In this document: positions 53,979-62,473 of the stretch, one piece after another
Position numbering within the stretch: the first letter of the stretch is position 1
Layout: every line of letters starts with the position of its first letter
Assembly (NCBI RefSeq): GCF_016909015.1
Contig: NZ_JAFBFA010000024.1
Span: 1 to 64,000 of the forward strand
Source: Gracilibacillus alcaliphilus
Lineage (GTDB): Bacteria > Bacillota > Bacilli > Bacillales > Amphibacillaceae
Direction of reading: 5' to 3'
DNA: 64,000 nucleotides
The notes under the pieces: model-generated
Told to the model about the DNA's origin: nothing
Seen by the model: only the letters and a program-made list of their open reading frames with translations
The model's database searches: none
Made by a program: the position numbers and the translations under genes

Positions 53979-54770
53979 TTACTTAACTATGCCGAGTTGT
54001 TTAAGACCGTTATAAATACCGGATTCTTCTACTGAAGTAGTTTGGCGATTGGCATAGGGGAGTAAATCCTTATCCGCATTTCCCATCGCAAAACCTTCTC
54101 CGACTATTGAAAGCATATCTTTATCGTTCATACCATCACCAAAGGCAACCGCGCCTTCTGTCGGCAGCTTTAAGTAGCTCAATACTTTTTTGACTGCTTC
54201 ACCTTTATTTACGCTTTCTCGAATCACATCATATCCATGTTTAATTTCGTCAATATTTATTTTAGAGAAATAAATATCATGTCCATCGATATCATATTTG
54301 CTGATTTCTTCAGGACGTAAGTTGACAATTGTAATTCCGAGAATTTGCTTTCGATAACTTTCGTGATATGTTGCAAAATTATATAGCTGAAAATAATCGA
54401 TAAATTCTTTCATATATGGTTTGTTTGCATCCGTCATCAGGTTTTGTTGACTCGTATAAAAAACGAGCTCATCATTGTTTTCCTTCGCTACTTGTAAATA
54501 AAAATCAATCACTTCTGTTGATATTGGTTCATCTACGATTGTATGACCGTCATGAATCGCAAGTGCTCCGTTATAGCCGATAAAAGAGTTAATATTTAAT
54601 GATTTGGCAATATCTTGAATCTCGTGAATAGGTCTCCCTGTCGCAAGAAAAACTTCTATTCCAGCCGCCTGTGCCTGTTTAACCGCTTCTTTTGTTGAGG
54701 GCTCAATGGTGTGATCGCTGCGAAGCGTTGTTCCATCAATGTCTAAAAAAAGTGTTTGGTATTTATTCAT
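53979..54770 (-). CDS. HAD-IIB (Cof-type) hydrolase
   Basis: 263 aa phosphatase of the YidA/Cof class. Motif 1 DIDGTTLRSD, motif 2 LATGRPI, motif 3 lysine near AVKKVLSYL, motif 4 GDGMNDKDML, and the type IIB cap. Substrate likely a sugar phosphate, flavin or PLP-type phosphoester. It follows lipA by 15 bp, in one operon with lipM and lipA. Confidence 0.92.
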   Translation of the reverse strand: MNKYQTLFLDIDGTTLRSDHTIEPSTKEAVKQAQAAGIEVFLATGRPIHEIQDIAKSLNINSFIGYNGALAIHDGHTIVDEPISTEVIDFYLQVAKENNDELVFYTSQQNLMTDANKPYMKEFIDYFQLYNFATYHESYRKQILGITIVNLRPEEISKYDIDGHDIYFSKINIDEIKHGYDVIRESVNKGEAVKKVLSYLKLPTEGAVAFGDGMNDKDMLSIVGEGFAMGNADKDLLPYANRQTTSVEESGIYNGLKQLGIVK

Positions 54771-54785
54771 TGGTTTACTCCTTGC

Positions 54786-55733
54786 TTAAAATGTATAGTT
54801 ACCAAGTTCTTTTCCGCTTGTTTCTTCATAACCCTTCATATACTTAATGCGGCGTTGAGCGGCTGATTGATTCACTTGCTCATCTGCATGATAAGAAGAA
54901 CGGACAAGAGGACCTGCCTCACAATGTGTGAATCCTTTAGTTAGGGCAATTTGTTTCAATTCATTAAATTCATCCGGATGGTAATAACGTTCCACTTTTA
55001 GGTGTTTCTTCGTTGGCTGCAGATACTGACCGATTGTCATAATATCTACATTGTTGGCACGAAGGTCATCCATTGCTTCGATAATTTCTTCTTTTGTTTC
55101 TCCAAGCCCAACCATAATACTGGATTTTGTCGGCGTGTTTGGTGCAATTTCTTTTACTCTTCTTAATAATTCTAGGGAACGGTCATACATGGCAATGGCG
55201 CGAACTCTTTTGGTCAGTCTCCGAACGGTCTCGATATTGTGGTTGAAAATATCGGGAGCACTGTCCATTAGTGTATGTAAGCTTTCATAATCTCCCTTCA
55301 TATCAGAAGGCAGAATTTCGATGGTACAGCCAGGCACTCGTTCACGAATTTGACGCACAGTCTCAGCAAAAACAGCAGCACCGCCATCTTTTAAATCGTC
55401 ACGTGCTACCGCAGTAACGACCACGTGTTTTAATCCCATAATTTCAACAGATTCTGCCACACGCTTAGGTTCACCCCAATCGAGTTCATTCGGGAGGCCT
55501 GTTTTGACTGCGCAGAAGCGGCACCCTCTGGTACAGGTATCTCCAAGGATCATAAAGGTAGCTGTCTGCCGTTCACTCCAGCATTCATGAATATTTGGAC
55601 ATTTCGCCTCTTCACAAACAGTATTTAATCGCTTATCGCGCATTAAATGCTTTAAGCGGTTATAAGATTTATTTGTGTTTATTTTAATTTTCAGCCATTC
55701 CGGTTTGCGTAAGTGTTCTTCTTGTTTTGACAT
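54786..55733 (-). CDS. lipA: Lipoyl synthase LipA
   Basis: 315 aa radical-SAM enzyme inserting sulfur into octanoyl-protein. The auxiliary cluster motif is C-x4-C-x5-C (CEEAKCPNIHEC), the radical-SAM cluster is C-x3-C-x2-C (CTRGCRFC), and the tail ends with SSYHADE. Start at ATG 55733 (TAGGAG upstream), 11 bp after lipM, so the two consecutive pathway steps are co-expressed. Confidence 0.97.
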   Translation of the reverse strand: MSKQEEHLRKPEWLKIKINTNKSYNRLKHLMRDKRLNTVCEEAKCPNIHECWSERQTATFMILGDTCTRGCRFCAVKTGLPNELDWGEPKRVAESVEIMGLKHVVVTAVARDDLKDGGAAVFAETVRQIRERVPGCTIEILPSDMKGDYESLHTLMDSAPDIFNHNIETVRRLTKRVRAIAMYDRSLELLRRVKEIAPNTPTKSSIMVGLGETKEEIIEAMDDLRANNVDIMTIGQYLQPTKKHLKVERYYHPDEFNELKQIALTKGFTHCEAGPLVRSSYHADEQVNQSAAQRRIKYMKGYEETSGKELGNYTF

Positions 55734-55744
55734 ATTATCGACTC

Positions 55745-56563
55745 CTATCTGGAATAATTCCATTCATCTGTTAAGTATTTGCTATGCATAAGTTCATTGA
55801 CTGCTTGTTCTTGTTCATCGGAAAGCTTAAATGTCTCTAGCTGAATAGCCAAACCTTGCTCAAAACCGGCTTTAAACGCTTGCTTCGTTTCTTCTAATGA
55901 TACGTTTCGCCCTGCTGCCTTATCAATATCGATGGCTTTATCGTCATATGCTGCACGAGCTCGCTGTTTGACTTGCTCGTTGCGATATACAAACAGATCA
56001 TACAAGGTATCATTGTCAACAGATAAGGGAATAGAGCCGTGTTGCAAAATCACCCCTTGTTTCCGAGTCTGTGCACTGCCTGCTGCCTTCTTATTATCAA
56101 CAACTAATTCATACCAAGAAGGTTCTTCAAAGCAAACGGCAGACTGTGTAGTTGCCAGCTTGTCTTCTGGGATAGCAAAGTCAGCAGCGATGCCTAGGTT
56201 GCGGAATCCTTCGAGCAGCCCTTGTGATAAAACAAGGTAGGCTTCTTTTACTGATTTCGGCATGCGTGGATGTTGTTCCGAGACAATGATGCTGTATGTA
56301 AGTTCCTGATCATGCAGTACGGCACGGCCGCCTGTTAATCTGCGAACGAGTTGGAAGCCATTTTTTTTGACTGCTTCAAGATCTATTTTATTTTTGGTTT
56401 TTTGAAAATATCCAATGGAAAGTCCTGCAGGCAGCCATTCATAGAAACGCAGAACAGGCGGTATCTTGCCTTCACTATGCCACTGGAGTAAGCATTCATC
56501 TACTGCCATATTATAGGCAGGAGTCTGTTTATGGGTGTCTAAAAAATACCAAGTCTCTGTCAT
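55745..56563 (-). CDS. lipM: Octanoyl-[GcvH]:protein N-octanoyltransferase LipM
   Basis: 272 aa from ATG 56563, which gives an N-terminus (MTETWYFLDTH) aligned with B. subtilis LipM; an in-frame GTG lies six bases upstream. It has RRLTGGRAVLHDQELTYSI, the active-site Cys in AVCFEEPSWYELVV, and the lysine in KKAAGSAQTR with GVILQHGSI. This is LipM, not LipL, by the AVCF-x-PSW motif. It moves octanoate from ACP to GcvH. A hairpin lies between ribosome site and start (56571-56597). Confidence 0.93.
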   Translation of the reverse strand: MTETWYFLDTHKQTPAYNMAVDECLLQWHSEGKIPPVLRFYEWLPAGLSIGYFQKTKNKIDLEAVKKNGFQLVRRLTGGRAVLHDQELTYSIIVSEQHPRMPKSVKEAYLVLSQGLLEGFRNLGIAADFAIPEDKLATTQSAVCFEEPSWYELVVDNKKAAGSAQTRKQGVILQHGSIPLSVDNDTLYDLFVYRNEQVKQRARAAYDDKAIDIDKAAGRNVSLEETKQAFKAGFEQGLAIQLETFKLSDEQEQAVNELMHSKYLTDEWNYSR

Positions 56564-56570
56564 AAACACT

Positions 56571-56597
56571 AGTTTCTCGAGCTATATCGAGAAAACT
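56571..56597 (-). promoter_or_regulatory. Hairpin between Shine-Dalgarno and lipM start
   Basis: Minus-strand stem AGTTTTCTCGA (56597-56587) / TCGAGAAACT (56580-56571) with loop TATAGC. The only good ribosome site (AAAAGGGGG, 56609-56601) is 37 nt from the ATG, but if the hairpin forms the effective distance is about 10 nt. Confidence 0.6.
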
Positions 56598-56617
56598 AAT
56601 CCCCCTTTTATCATTAT

Positions 56618-56740
56618 TTATCACGGTACAACCATCCGTAAGGCCCCATCTCAAAGTTTTGTGAGGTTTCAAAGAAGTATAAGTCAGGGATAACGACCGC
56701 TAATTCCCCGACAGGTCTCACTTTATCACGCTTCTAAGCA
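56618..56740 (-). repeat. Dispersed repeat candidate (copy B)
   Basis: 56618-56652 matches 49873-49907 closely (CGGTACAACCATCCGTAAGG), and 56715-56730 matches the other part of copy A. Between them is a stretch of unknown function. Unassigned repeat or small RNA. Confidence 0.45.
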
Positions 56741-57047
56741 ACAGCAAGGTTTAAGTGGGAAGACCCCGTTTTCTTTTCCGAGGAGTCTGAGCGCAAGCTC
56801 GTTGAATGCGGAGCTTATTTTAGGAGCGATACATGTCCACTTTTTATACTCCCTCTATATGCTATAAAAAAACCCCGCTGATAAAATTATTATTATATGA
56901 TAGGATAGGTCATGTTGTACTACTTTTAACATCCTCTATTAATGGTACAGCCTGAACCCTTTTATGTCAAAGAATTCAGATGGGTAAATAGCCTGTCAAT
57001 TATGTTATAGTAGTAGAGTATGTACAGAAAATAAGGGGATTTGCAGA
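56741..57047. other. Intergenic region upstream of the AEC carrier
   Basis: About 300 bp without a gene. It contains an AT-rich tract that should hold the promoter for 57048. No specific site can be assigned. Confidence 0.4.
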
Positions 57048-57959
57048 ATGAGTGGATTTAATGAACAGTTTCTTATCTCCATCGTGATTATCATGATTGG
57101 ATATTTGTTAAAAAGGGTGCAATTGCTGAAAGAAAAAGATGGGGAAGCAATTGCCAGAATTGTCTTTAATTTAACCTTACCATGTTTAATTATTGTAACC
57201 TTTAATGATGTTACCTTTGCACCGTCGTTATTTTATTTAATCGTGATTGCCTTTGTTTATGGACTAATCTGTGCGCTCCTCGCCTTATTTGTCTTTAGAA
57301 AACACTCACGAGATGTAAAAGGAACCTTTGGTATGATGGTTCCGGGCTTAAATATTGGACTGTTTGCCTACCCATTAGTGGAAGGAATGTTTGGCTTCGA
57401 GGGATTAAAATACTTTGGTATGTTTGATGTAGGAAATGCCTTTATCGTGTTTGGCTTAACTTACATAATTGCAGGATATTATGCCGGAGGATCTGGCACA
57501 TTAGAGGCACGGTCTATTTTACTGAAATTATCAAAATCTGTCCCGCTGCTTACCTATTTTTTTGTTAGTATCATAAACATATCAGGCTTTTCTTTACCGG
57601 CCAAAGTAATAGATATATCTAGTGTGATTTCCGTTGCTAATATGCCATTATCTTTATTATTACTTGGTTTGTACCTGAATTTTTCTTTTGCCAAAGGATA
57701 TGGAAAGCTAATCTTTTCTTTTCTGGCTACCAAATACGGTTTAGGCTTAATGACAGGTATTGCTTGTTATTTATGGCTTCCTGTGGAAGAAATGTTTAAA
57801 TTTACGCTGTTAATCGGCTTTATCTTGCCGACACCTGCCTCTGTATTACCGTATGCCATCATGTTTGGCTACAATCAGCGGCTAGTTGGTACGGCCTCTA
57901 ATTTAACCATGATCGTCAGCTTTGTACTGATCTGGCTGATGGTAAATATCTTTGTCTAA
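57048..57959 (+). CDS. AEC-family (auxin-efflux-carrier-like) transporter
   Basis: 303 aa with ten helices in two inverted halves. VPGLNIGLFAYPLVEGMFG and LPTPASVLPYAIMFGYN are the broken-helix motifs of the AEC/BART fold, shared with malate or auxin carriers such as MleP/YwkB. Substrate is likely a dicarboxylate or other organic anion. The stop is 2 bp before mobile-repeat copy 4. Confidence 0.85.
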   Translation: MSGFNEQFLISIVIIMIGYLLKRVQLLKEKDGEAIARIVFNLTLPCLIIVTFNDVTFAPSLFYLIVIAFVYGLICALLALFVFRKHSRDVKGTFGMMVPGLNIGLFAYPLVEGMFGFEGLKYFGMFDVGNAFIVFGLTYIIAGYYAGGSGTLEARSILLKLSKSVPLLTYFFVSIINISGFSLPAKVIDISSVISVANMPLSLLLLGLYLNFSFAKGYGKLIFSFLATKYGLGLMTGIACYLWLPVEEMFKFTLLIGFILPTPASVLPYAIMFGYNQRLVGTASNLTMIVSFVLIWLMVNIFV

Positions 57960-57961
57960 GA

Positions 57962-58240
57962 GGTTGTTCAAAAAGTCCGATAAAAATGATGACGCGGCGA
58001 ATTTTTGTGTTGGCGGTAGGGGAACTTCGACTAAGATGACCCATATCGTGTGGGTAACGCAGAAGTCAACACATCCTGTGCGAGTCCATTGCTCACGTAT
58101 TAAAAGCATACATTCCGTTCCTTGGAAAAGAAGATCGCTTTTCCTATGTGTAAGCCCATTTTCTCTAAGCTTCGCCACCTTGAACTTTCGACGTACGGGA
58201 TGTGCCTCGATGATGGTCCTTTTTATTGAACTTTTTGAAC
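57962..58240 (+). mobile_element. MITE-like repeat, copy 4 (279 bp, one 42-bp unit)
   Basis: GGTTGTTCAAAAAGTCCGAT at the left and ATTGAACTTTTTGAAC at the right give the clearest inverted ends of the family. It has the extra segment shared with copy 3, but only one 42-bp unit. It lies between an AEC gene and a TSUP gene. Confidence 0.75.
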
Positions 58241-58272
58241 ATACAATTTAATAAAAAGATAGGGGGGAGCGT

Positions 58273-59019
58273 ATGTTTGATTTAAGTGTACTGGAATGGG
58301 TTATCGTGATATTTGCCGCTGTATTAATCGGTTTTTCCAAGGCAGGCGTGTCCAGTATGGGGATTTTGGTAGTGACAATCTTTATGCTGTTGTTCCCTGC
58401 CAGAGAATCAGTGGGTATCTTACTTCCATTACTAATTGTTGGTGATCTTTTTGCTGTTATTTTCTACCGAAGGAGTGCTGTTTGGCGTTATTTGCTCACT
58501 TTAATTCCTTGGGTACTGATTGGGATTATTATAGGTTATTTCATGTTACATGTAGTATCAAGCGAACAATTAAAACCGATTATCGGTGTCTTGGTATTGA
58601 CCTTGATCATCCTGCATTTGGGACGGGAGAAATTAGGAGAACGGTTTGTCGAGATGCTGCCAGAATCAAAAGCTTTTACATATATTATGGGAATCTTAGC
58701 CGGATTTGCGACGATGATCGGAAATGCTGCCGGCGGGGTAATGTCTATTTATCTGTTAGTGAAAGGGCTTCCTAAGAAAGAGTTTGTAGGGACAGGGGCC
58801 TGGTTTTTCCTTTCCGTTAATTTAATTAAGCTGCCGTTTTATTTTTCATTAGGAATTATTACGACCGAATCATTACGTTTTAATGCCCTATTCATTCCTG
58901 TAATCATTATTGGTGCGTGTATCGGTGTCAAAATTGTTCAGATTATTCCACAAAAGGTATTTCAGACATTAGTGCTATTGTTTGCTGCTATCGGTGCGAT
59001 TCGTCTGTTATTTGGCTAA
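58273..59019 (+). CDS. TSUP-family (TauE/SafE) membrane transporter
   Basis: 248 aa, about eight helices. VIFAAVLIGFSKAGVSSMGIL and the second-half GFATMIGNAAGGVMSIYLL are the two matching TauE/SafE motifs. Members export sulfite, sulfonates or other organic sulfur anions. No sulfonate genes surround it. GGGGGGAGC ribosome site. Confidence 0.88.
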   Translation: MFDLSVLEWVIVIFAAVLIGFSKAGVSSMGILVVTIFMLLFPARESVGILLPLLIVGDLFAVIFYRRSAVWRYLLTLIPWVLIGIIIGYFMLHVVSSEQLKPIIGVLVLTLIILHLGREKLGERFVEMLPESKAFTYIMGILAGFATMIGNAAGGVMSIYLLVKGLPKKEFVGTGAWFFLSVNLIKLPFYFSLGIITTESLRFNALFIPVIIIGACIGVKIVQIIPQKVFQTLVLLFAAIGAIRLLFG

Positions 59020-59037
59020 ATGATATGGTTTTGGTGA

Positions 59038-59305
59038 AGAGAAGGTAAGCAAAAGTCAGAAAAAACTAATCTCTTACAGCAACTGCTGAAATACCCCAGA
59101 CTAGCGGAACTTTTAAAAAAAGTACAAACTGAACATAAGGAAATTTGCATGGATAGTCAGACAGTCAGGAAAAAAAGAATGGCTGCAAGCCAAATATGAA
59201 ACAATTATCTAAGCGGTCTAAAAGGAAGTAGCCAATCCCAATCATATTATCTTAAAGTTATTGCCGAATCGTCTGTTTCTTGCAGCCTTGTTTGATGAAG
59301 AATAA
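59038..59305 (+). pseudogene. Decayed small gene of unknown family
   Basis: Reads KTNLLQQLLKYPRLAELLKK then VQTEHKEICMDSQTVRKK; a frameshift near 59180 leads to EWLQAKYETII, stop, AV, stop, KEVANPNHIILKLLPNRL and ...LFDEE-stop. Both stops are TAA where CAA (Gln) would fit, suggesting two C-to-T changes. No start codon remains. A perfect terminator follows. Family not recognised. Confidence 0.55.
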
Positions 59306-59335
59306 GTGATCTTCTGCAGTATGGAGAAGATCACT
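59305..59335. terminator. Hairpin between decayed gene and metI
   Basis: Perfect 11-bp stem AGTGATCTTCT / AGAAGATCACT with a 9-nt loop. It can serve either the relic gene or metI. Confidence 0.7.
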
Positions 59336-59389
59336 ATTGATAAATAAAGGGGCAAATCTGTTGTCATCCTTGCCCATCTATTGAAAATG

Positions 59390-60475
59390 TTAGTGTCCTG
59401 TCATGGCTTGCTGAATATCCTTTTTTAAATCGTCTGCATGCTCAATCCCAACAGAAAAACGAAGTAACTTATCACAAATCCCCCGTTTGTCAAGTTCTTT
59501 TTTTGGAATATCGGCATGGGTTTGGGTAGTTGGATAGGTAATAAAACTCTCTACACCACCTAAGCTTTCTGCAAATGAAATGGTACGCAACCTTTCTAAG
59601 AACGGTCCGATTAATTGGCTGTCCGTTACACGAAAACTAATCATGCCCCCTTTGCCTGGGTAGAGCACATCCTGTACATAAGGTTCTTCTCGCAAGAAGG
59701 CTGCTATTTCACGGGCATTGGCTTGCTGTTTCTCCAGACGCAGGGAAAGAGTCTTCATTCCGCGGATTAGTAACATAGAATCCAATGGAGAAAGTACGGC
59801 ACCAATTGCATTATGTAAGTAGAAAACCCGCTCAGCTAATTCTTCTCCCTTTACAACCACAAGGCCTGCTAGTACGTCATTGTGACCGCCTAAATATTTC
59901 GAAGCGGAGTGGATCACGATATCAGCCCCAACTACAATTGGCTGCTGTAAATAGGGGGTATAAAAGGTATTATCAACAATAAATAAAAGCTGATGTTTTT
60001 TGGCAATGGCTGCAATGTGGGCAATATCTATTTCCATTAATAGCGGATTGGTAGGTGTCTCAATAAAGATTGCCTTTGTTTTGTCAGTGATGGCCTGTTC
60101 GATTTGATCCGGTTCCACATAGACTGGCTTGATACTATAAGCTTGCTCTAAATGTTCAAACAATCGATAGCTGCCGCCATAAATGTCTTCATTGATAACA
60201 ATTTCATCCCCTTGTTTGAACAAGGAGAAGATTAATTGAATAGCTGCCATTCCAGAGGAACAGGCAAAGCCTCTTGTACCTTGTTCTAATGCAGCGATAG
60301 CCTCTTCAACAATTTGTCTGGTTGGATTAGCAGTTCTGGTATAATCATATCCTGTTGACTGCCCCAAAGTCGGGTGCTGATAAGCGGTGGATAAATAAAT
60401 CGGCGCTTCGACTGCACCTGTTCGTTCGTCTTTACGATTGCCAATCTGAGCGAGCAATGTTTCTATCTTACTCAT
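59390..60475 (-). CDS. metI: Cystathionine gamma-synthase / O-acetylhomoserine thiolyase MetI
   Basis: 361 aa fold-type-I PLP enzyme. The PLP lysine is in HSASKYLGGHNDVLAG; YDYTRTANPTRQIVE and IFIETPTNPLL are class features. MetI of Bacillus turns O-acetylhomoserine plus cysteine (or sulfide) into cystathionine (or homocysteine). The acetyl-type MetA at 4559 supplies its substrate. Usually metC follows in a metIC operon, but here none follows. It is controlled by the SAM-I riboswitch upstream. Confidence 0.93.
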   Translation of the reverse strand: MSKIETLLAQIGNRKDERTGAVEAPIYLSTAYQHPTLGQSTGYDYTRTANPTRQIVEEAIAALEQGTRGFACSSGMAAIQLIFSLFKQGDEIVINEDIYGGSYRLFEHLEQAYSIKPVYVEPDQIEQAITDKTKAIFIETPTNPLLMEIDIAHIAAIAKKHQLLFIVDNTFYTPYLQQPIVVGADIVIHSASKYLGGHNDVLAGLVVVKGEELAERVFYLHNAIGAVLSPLDSMLLIRGMKTLSLRLEKQQANAREIAAFLREEPYVQDVLYPGKGGMISFRVTDSQLIGPFLERLRTISFAESLGGVESFITYPTTQTHADIPKKELDKRGICDKLLRFSVGIEHADDLKKDIQQAMTGH

Positions 60476-60502
60476 TTGTTTTCATCCTTTCGTTGTGAAA
60501 AT

Positions 60503-60536
60503 AAAAAAGAAGTCTTCGATAAGCAGAAGACTTCTT
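60503..60536 (-). terminator. Expression-platform terminator of the metI SAM riboswitch
   Basis: Minus-strand stem AAGAAGTCTTC (60536-60526) / GAAGACTTCTT (60517-60507) followed by a U-run. It lies between the SAM-I aptamer and metI and should form when SAM is bound. Confidence 0.9.
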
Positions 60537-60554
60537 GGATAGTAAGAAAGTGTT

Positions 60555-60655
60555 CTCTTATCTGTGGATCAAGATCCTCTGGAATTAGCACCATACATCA
60601 ATATGCTGGTTGCTGAGGTGTCATCGGGCCAGTCCCTATACCTCTCTTGATAAGA
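60555..60655 (-). ncRNA. SAM-I (S-box) riboswitch upstream of metI
   Basis: On the minus strand the aptamer reads CTTATCAAGAGAGGTATAGG, ACTGGCCCGATGACACCTCA, GCAACCAGC...GGTGCTAATTCC, then AGAGGATCTTGATCCACAGATAAG. All S-box hallmarks are there: P1 closing CTTATC/GATAAG, the GAxxGGTxxxGGGACTGGCCCGATGAxxCCTC core, and the GGTGCTAATTCC P3/P4 element. High SAM stops metI transcription. Confidence 0.97.
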
Positions 60656-61064
60656 TGATTTATTATGGAATTTTGATACAAACATCATATAATAGATTGG
60701 ATAAGATTACAAGTCTAATTCATAAAAATATTTTTAGCAAACCTGTTGACTTTACTGCCTGTATCGATTATAGTATGAACAATCAATGGCTTGGAAAAAA
60801 ATGAGAACCTATAATTGTGAATGAAAGGCTCCATTTCTTCCTAAATAGGGTATGTCTCATAATAATGATAGAGTTATTTATTTTTTTGTTATTAATCCAA
60901 GTTTTCTCATCGGCATAATAATTAATGGGTAGAAATTTATTGTCAAAGGTTGTGAGGTAAGGTGCTAATGATTATTTTGGCTTTAGAAAACTTGGCAACC
61001 TGTATATTAGTGAAATTTAGAGAGAAACCAACAGTAGTGATTAGAGAGAAAGGGTGGGAACAAC
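60656..61064. other. Intergenic region between metI riboswitch and cobA
   Basis: About 400 bp. The short frame at 60610-60804 overlaps the riboswitch and is not real. No repeat or regulatory site can be assigned. The metI promoter should be just beyond 60660 and the cobA promoter near 61000. Confidence 0.4.
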
Positions 61065-61835
61065 ATGGGGAAGGTTTATTTAGTGGGAGCAGGTCCAGGC
61101 GATGAGGAATTAATTACAGTGAAAGGATTAAGGGCAATTCAAGAGGCGGATGTCATTCTCTATGACCGATTAATTAATTCCAAATTATTAAATGAAGCAC
61201 GACAAGAGGCAGAGTTAATATTTTGTGGCAAAGAACCAAACAAACATGGATTAATACAGGATCGAATCAATGAGCAGCTCGTTTTTCATGCCCAACAAGA
61301 CAAGGTAGTTACCAGGCTGAAAGGTGGTGACCCATTTATTTTTGGGCGGGGTGGAGAAGAGGCTCTTATCTTGGAGGAACATCACATTCCTTATGAGGTA
61401 GTACCTGGGATTACCTCAGGGATTAGTGCCGCTGCTTATGCGGGCATCCCTTTAACACATCGTCAAGTCAGTGGTTCAGTTAGTTTTATCAATGGGTCAA
61501 AGCCAGAAGAGAGAACAGATCAAGAGTGGCTGTATTTGGCAAATGGTGCAGATACATTGTGTTTTTATATGGGGGTAAAGTCATTTCCTGCTATTCGTGA
61601 AAAACTTCTGCAAGCTGGTTTACCAGCCAGTACACCAATCGCTTTTATTCATTGGGGCACTTTCGCACATCAGAAAACGATTAAAGGTGAATTGGGAACG
61701 ATTATTGAACGATTACCTGAAATAAGCAACCCATCTATGGTAGTGATCGGAGAAGTGGTGCGATTATCAGATCAATTGAAATGGTTTGAAGAAAACCCTG
61801 AAAACTGGTTCGACTATACCAGCACACAAGTATAG
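61065..61835 (+). CDS. cobA: Uroporphyrinogen-III C-methyltransferase (SUMT)
   Basis: 256 aa SAM-dependent methylase making precorrin-2 for siroheme or cobalamin. YLVGAGPGDEELITVKG, DVILYDRLI, RLKGGDPFIFGRGGEEA and PGITSGISAAAYAGIPLTHR are the class motifs. No HemD or CysG fusion. It stands alone, away from nitrite or sulfite reductase genes, so the partner siroheme genes must be elsewhere. Confidence 0.93.
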   Translation: MGKVYLVGAGPGDEELITVKGLRAIQEADVILYDRLINSKLLNEARQEAELIFCGKEPNKHGLIQDRINEQLVFHAQQDKVVTRLKGGDPFIFGRGGEEALILEEHHIPYEVVPGITSGISAAAYAGIPLTHRQVSGSVSFINGSKPEERTDQEWLYLANGADTLCFYMGVKSFPAIREKLLQAGLPASTPIAFIHWGTFAHQKTIKGELGTIIERLPEISNPSMVVIGEVVRLSDQLKWFEENPENWFDYTSTQV

Positions 61836-61964
61836 CAGAAAAGAATCAAAAATTGGGTGCGAGTTCAAAACTAGCATGACCTGACAGGCATTGCTATCCA
61901 TAAAGCTCTAGACGTCATATTTATTGAGCTTTTATGATGATTTATGATACAAAGGGGCAGACGT

Positions 61965-62171
61965 ATGAAGAAAAAATTAAAACGACCTATTATAATGTTT
62001 GTAGTGATGTTTTTATTATCTATTTTTTCAGATCTCTTTAAAGGTAATGAAATTAGCTGGTTGGAGAATATGATTTTTTCAATATGTTTTGCTGTGGTTT
62101 ATGAATACTTAGACTCTCTGTTTTTTGACTGGAGTTATGATAAAAATAAAAGCAAGACTTCTAAAACGTAA
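61965..62171 (+). CDS. Small two-helix membrane protein, unknown
   Basis: 68 aa from ATG 61965 (AAAGGGGC upstream; an in-frame earlier ATG has no site). Two hydrophobic segments (PIIMFVVMFLLSIFSDLF; MIFSICFAVVYEYL) with a basic end. Not recognised. The tail of the gene overlaps the terminator at 62149-62191. Confidence 0.6.
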   Translation: MKKKLKRPIIMFVVMFLLSIFSDLFKGNEISWLENMIFSICFAVVYEYLDSLFFDWSYDKNKSKTSKT

Positions 62172-62191
62172 AGAAGTCTTGCTTTTATTTT
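62149..62191. terminator. Bidirectional terminator
   Basis: Perfect 15-bp stem AAAAGCAAGACTTCT / AGAAGTCTTGCTTTT with a 9-nt loop; ATTTTTAAT follows. It overlaps the last codons of the 61965 gene and ends the 62191 gene on the other strand. Confidence 0.9.
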
Positions 62192-62457
62192 TAATCATCT
62201 TTTAATGCCTCGGTGATTTGTTGTTGGTCTGTGTCCCAGTCCCATTGCGGATTAATCCGATCTAAGAATGCCTGGAGTTGTTCATCTGTAAGATCCTTTT
62301 TACCGTTAGAATTATTTAAATATGATTTCAGTTCCCAGTCGCCACCCTTTTTATTTGTGAAAGTCCGCCATTTAACTGTAAAGATGTAATCATTTCCATT
62401 GATGTCAGCATGAACAAGTAAGATATCTTTGTGTAAAATAAAATTGCTTAGTATCAT
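62191..62457 (-). CDS. Hypothetical protein
   Basis: 88 aa, acidic, soluble, with a good start signal (AGGGAGGTG). It contains LVHADINGNDYIFTVKWRTF and a late INPQWDWDTDQQ. I do not recognise the family. It lies 74 bp after the start of the exporter gene's 3' end and may share a promoter region with nothing else. Confidence 0.6.
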   Translation of the reverse strand: MILSNFILHKDILLVHADINGNDYIFTVKWRTFTNKKGGDWELKSYLNNSNGKKDLTDEQLQAFLDRINPQWDWDTDQQQITEALKDD

Positions 62458-62473
62458 GAGTTACACCTCCCTA

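Noticed and set aside
60610..60804. 64-codon plus-strand frame
   Set aside because: Overlaps the SAM-I riboswitch on the other strand and has no ribosome site.
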